A stretch of DNA of 64,000 nt from Streptomyces chromofuscus (lineage in GTDB: Bacteria > Actinomycetota > Actinomycetes > Streptomycetales > Streptomycetaceae): contig NZ_CP063374.1 of the NCBI RefSeq assembly GCF_015160875.1, forward strand, positions 1,488,001 through 1,552,000, in the 5' to 3' direction. Below, in pieces: positions 62,886 to 64,000 of the stretch. The notes below the pieces were generated by a model. The model saw only the letters and a program-made list of their open reading frames with translations. It did no database searches and was not told the origin of the DNA. Position 1 is the first letter of the stretch. Each line of letters starts with the position of its first letter. Both the position numbers and the translations under genes were made by a program.

Positions 62886-64000
62886 TCAGCGCGGGGGCAT
62901 CGCCGGCTGCTGGTAGTGGTCGGCGACGACCCGCGCCATTGCCCCGTGGGCGTCCACCTCCATCTCCCGGGCGGCGAAGAACGCATGCCCGCCCACCTCC
63001 GGGAAGTCCCGGGCGAAGGCCAGGTGCCGGGACAGCTCGGCCGGGTCCTGCCAGCGCGCGGGCTGCGCCGGGTCACCGGCCTTGTACAGCGCCTCTCCCA
63101 CGTACAGCTGCGTCCCGCTGCCCCGCGCCACCTCCGCCCACCAGGGCACGAGCTTGGCGTAGTCGGCGCTGGAGTTGCCGATGTGCCAGTACAGCTGTGG
63201 GCAGATGTAGTCGATCCAGTTCTCCCGGACCCACTTGCGGGTGTCCGCGTACACGTCGTCGTACGACTGGAGCGCCCGGGTGTCCGAGCCACGCGGGTCG
63301 GTGGCGGCGTTGCGCCAGACCCCGAACGGACTGATCCCGAACCGCGTGCCGGGGCGGACGCTTCTGATGCGGGCGGCGGTGTCGCGCACCAGCCGGTCGA
63401 TGTTGTCGCGCCGCCAGTCCGCGCGGCTCGCGAAGGCGCCGCCGTGGGTGTCGTAGGCCTCGTCGTCGTCGAAGGTCTGGCCGGCGACCGGATACGGGTA
63501 GAAGTAGTCGTCGAAGTGGACGGCGTCGACCGGGTACTTCGCCACCGCGTCCAGCATCGCGTCCTGCACGAACGCCCGGACTTCCGGCAGCCCCGGGTTG
63601 TAGTAGAGCTTCCCGCCGTACGCCACCACCCACTCCGGATGCCGCCGGGCCGGGTGGGAGGCGGCGAGCCTGCTCGGGTCGGCGTGCACCGCGACGCGCA
63701 GCGGGTTGAACCAGGCGTGCAGCTCCAGCCCCCGGGCGTGCGCCTCGGCGACGGCGGTGCCGAGCGGGTCCCAGCCGGGGTCCCTGCCCTGGGTGCCGGT
63801 GAGGTACTGCGACCACGGCTCGTGCGGCGAGGGCCACAGCGCGTCGGCCGTCGGCCGCACCTGGAGGATCACCGTGTTGAGCCGGCGCCGTGCCGCCGTG
63901 TCGAGGTGGGCGAGCAGCTCGGCGCTCTGCTGTGCCGCGCTCATGCCCGTGCGCGACGGCCAGTCCCGATTGGTCACGGTGGCCAGCCACACGGCCCGCA
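62886..64000 (-). CDS. glycosylhydrolase-like protein (DUF187/GH-type), N-terminus truncated
   Basis: At least 370 aa; the gene continues past the window's right edge, so the N-terminal signal is missing. WLATVTNRDWPSRTGMSAAQ, NTVILQVRPTADALWPS, ELHAWFNPLRVA and DAVHFDDYFYPYP are typical of the TIM-barrel family annotated as DUF187/family 10-like glycosylhydrolases, often cell-wall-related. DYICPQLYWHIGNSS and WHAMARVV-type ends agree. The GTG at 63992 is probably internal. It is convergent with the DUF1918 gene (1 bp between). Confidence 0.85.
   Translation of the reverse strand, partial: RAVWLATVTNRDWPSRTGMSAAQQSAELLAHLDTAARRRLNTVILQVRPTADALWPSPHEPWSQYLTGTQGRDPGWDPLGTAVAEAHARGLELHAWFNPLRVAVHADPSRLAASHPARRHPEWVVAYGGKLYYNPGLPEVRAFVQDAMLDAVAKYPVDAVHFDDYFYPYPVAGQTFDDDEAYDTHGGAFASRADWRRDNIDRLVRDTAARIRSVRPGTRFGISPFGVWRNAATDPRGSDTRALQSYDDVYADTRKWVRENWIDYICPQLYWHIGNSSADYAKLVPWWAEVARGSGTQLYVGEALYKAGDPAQPARWQDPAELSRHLAFARDFPEVGGHAFFAAREMEVDAHGAMARVVADHYQQPAMPPR

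Overview
The window looks like core chromosome of a Streptomyces species. GC content and third-position GC are very high, GTG and TTG starts are common, and it carries the sporulation gene ssgB, an argCJBDR cluster with ARG boxes, and Tat/lipoprotein exports typical of actinobacteria. From memory the gene order resembles the S. coelicolor SCO1530-SCO1580 neighbourhood; I could not check this.

Layout. 1-7.8 kb: the end of an EF-G-like gene, a membrane protein, a HIT hydrolase, thrS, a DUF4365-type protein coupled to a 404-aa unknown, and a DEDDh exonuclease. 7.9-11 kb: two tRNA-Val(CAC) genes flank an SRPBCC protein, a decayed sugar-ABC operon with a surviving LacI-type operator, and about 1.1 kb without genes. 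11-17.6 kb: a PGPGW membrane protein, ssgB, a nested inverted repeat, a CGNR zinc-finger regulator, a 50-aa membrane peptide, a DsbA-like protein, a double GNAT protein and a pabB-pabC pair. 17.7-18.3 kb: a tRNA operon Gly-Cys-Val-Val-Val with promoter and terminator. 18.3-23.8 kb: a zinc-ribbon protein, an APH-like kinase, a Ser/Thr kinase and a TrmH-type methyltransferase, separated by gene-free stretches with tandem repeats. 23.9-30.6 kb: cobalamin/siroheme genes (CobA, a BluB-CobT fusion with a huge disordered N-terminus, CobL). 30.7-34.1 kb: a GNAT protein and metNIQ. 34.5-42.6 kb: a HAD phosphatase, small membrane proteins, an ECF-like sigma factor, a Tat-exported glycerophosphodiesterase with a PhoP-like operator, an acyltransferase, a TetR-MFS efflux pair and an aldo/keto reductase. 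42.7-57.5 kb: argH and argG, then an inserted block (repeat-containing secreted protein, PNPOx-like protein, L,D-transpeptidase, a three-gene flavin electron-transfer module, a MerR-methyltransferase pair), then argR-D-B-J-C. 57.8-64 kb: a DUF6314 protein, a histidine-phosphatase-fold protein without its catalytic histidines, GNAT and DoxX-like proteins, a 20-bp minisatellite, a MocR-EamA divergent pair with overlapping start codons, a DUF1918 protein and a truncated glycosylhydrolase-like gene.

What stands out: (1) a ferric-reductase-like / duplicated FMN-bind / ApbE module, a probable extracytoplasmic flavin electron-transfer chain; (2) BluB-CobT joined to a disordered tail of about 650 residues; (3) the DUF4365-unknown protein pair; (4) five intergenic tandem-repeat arrays with different periods (36, 46, 44, 42 and 20 bp); (5) palindromes and repeats: a 32-bp perfect palindrome, a MITE-like nested inverted repeat, and a 43-nt dispersed repeat. 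Starts were chosen by ribosome binding site, overlap with the preceding gene and family length. All function calls come from reading motifs by eye.
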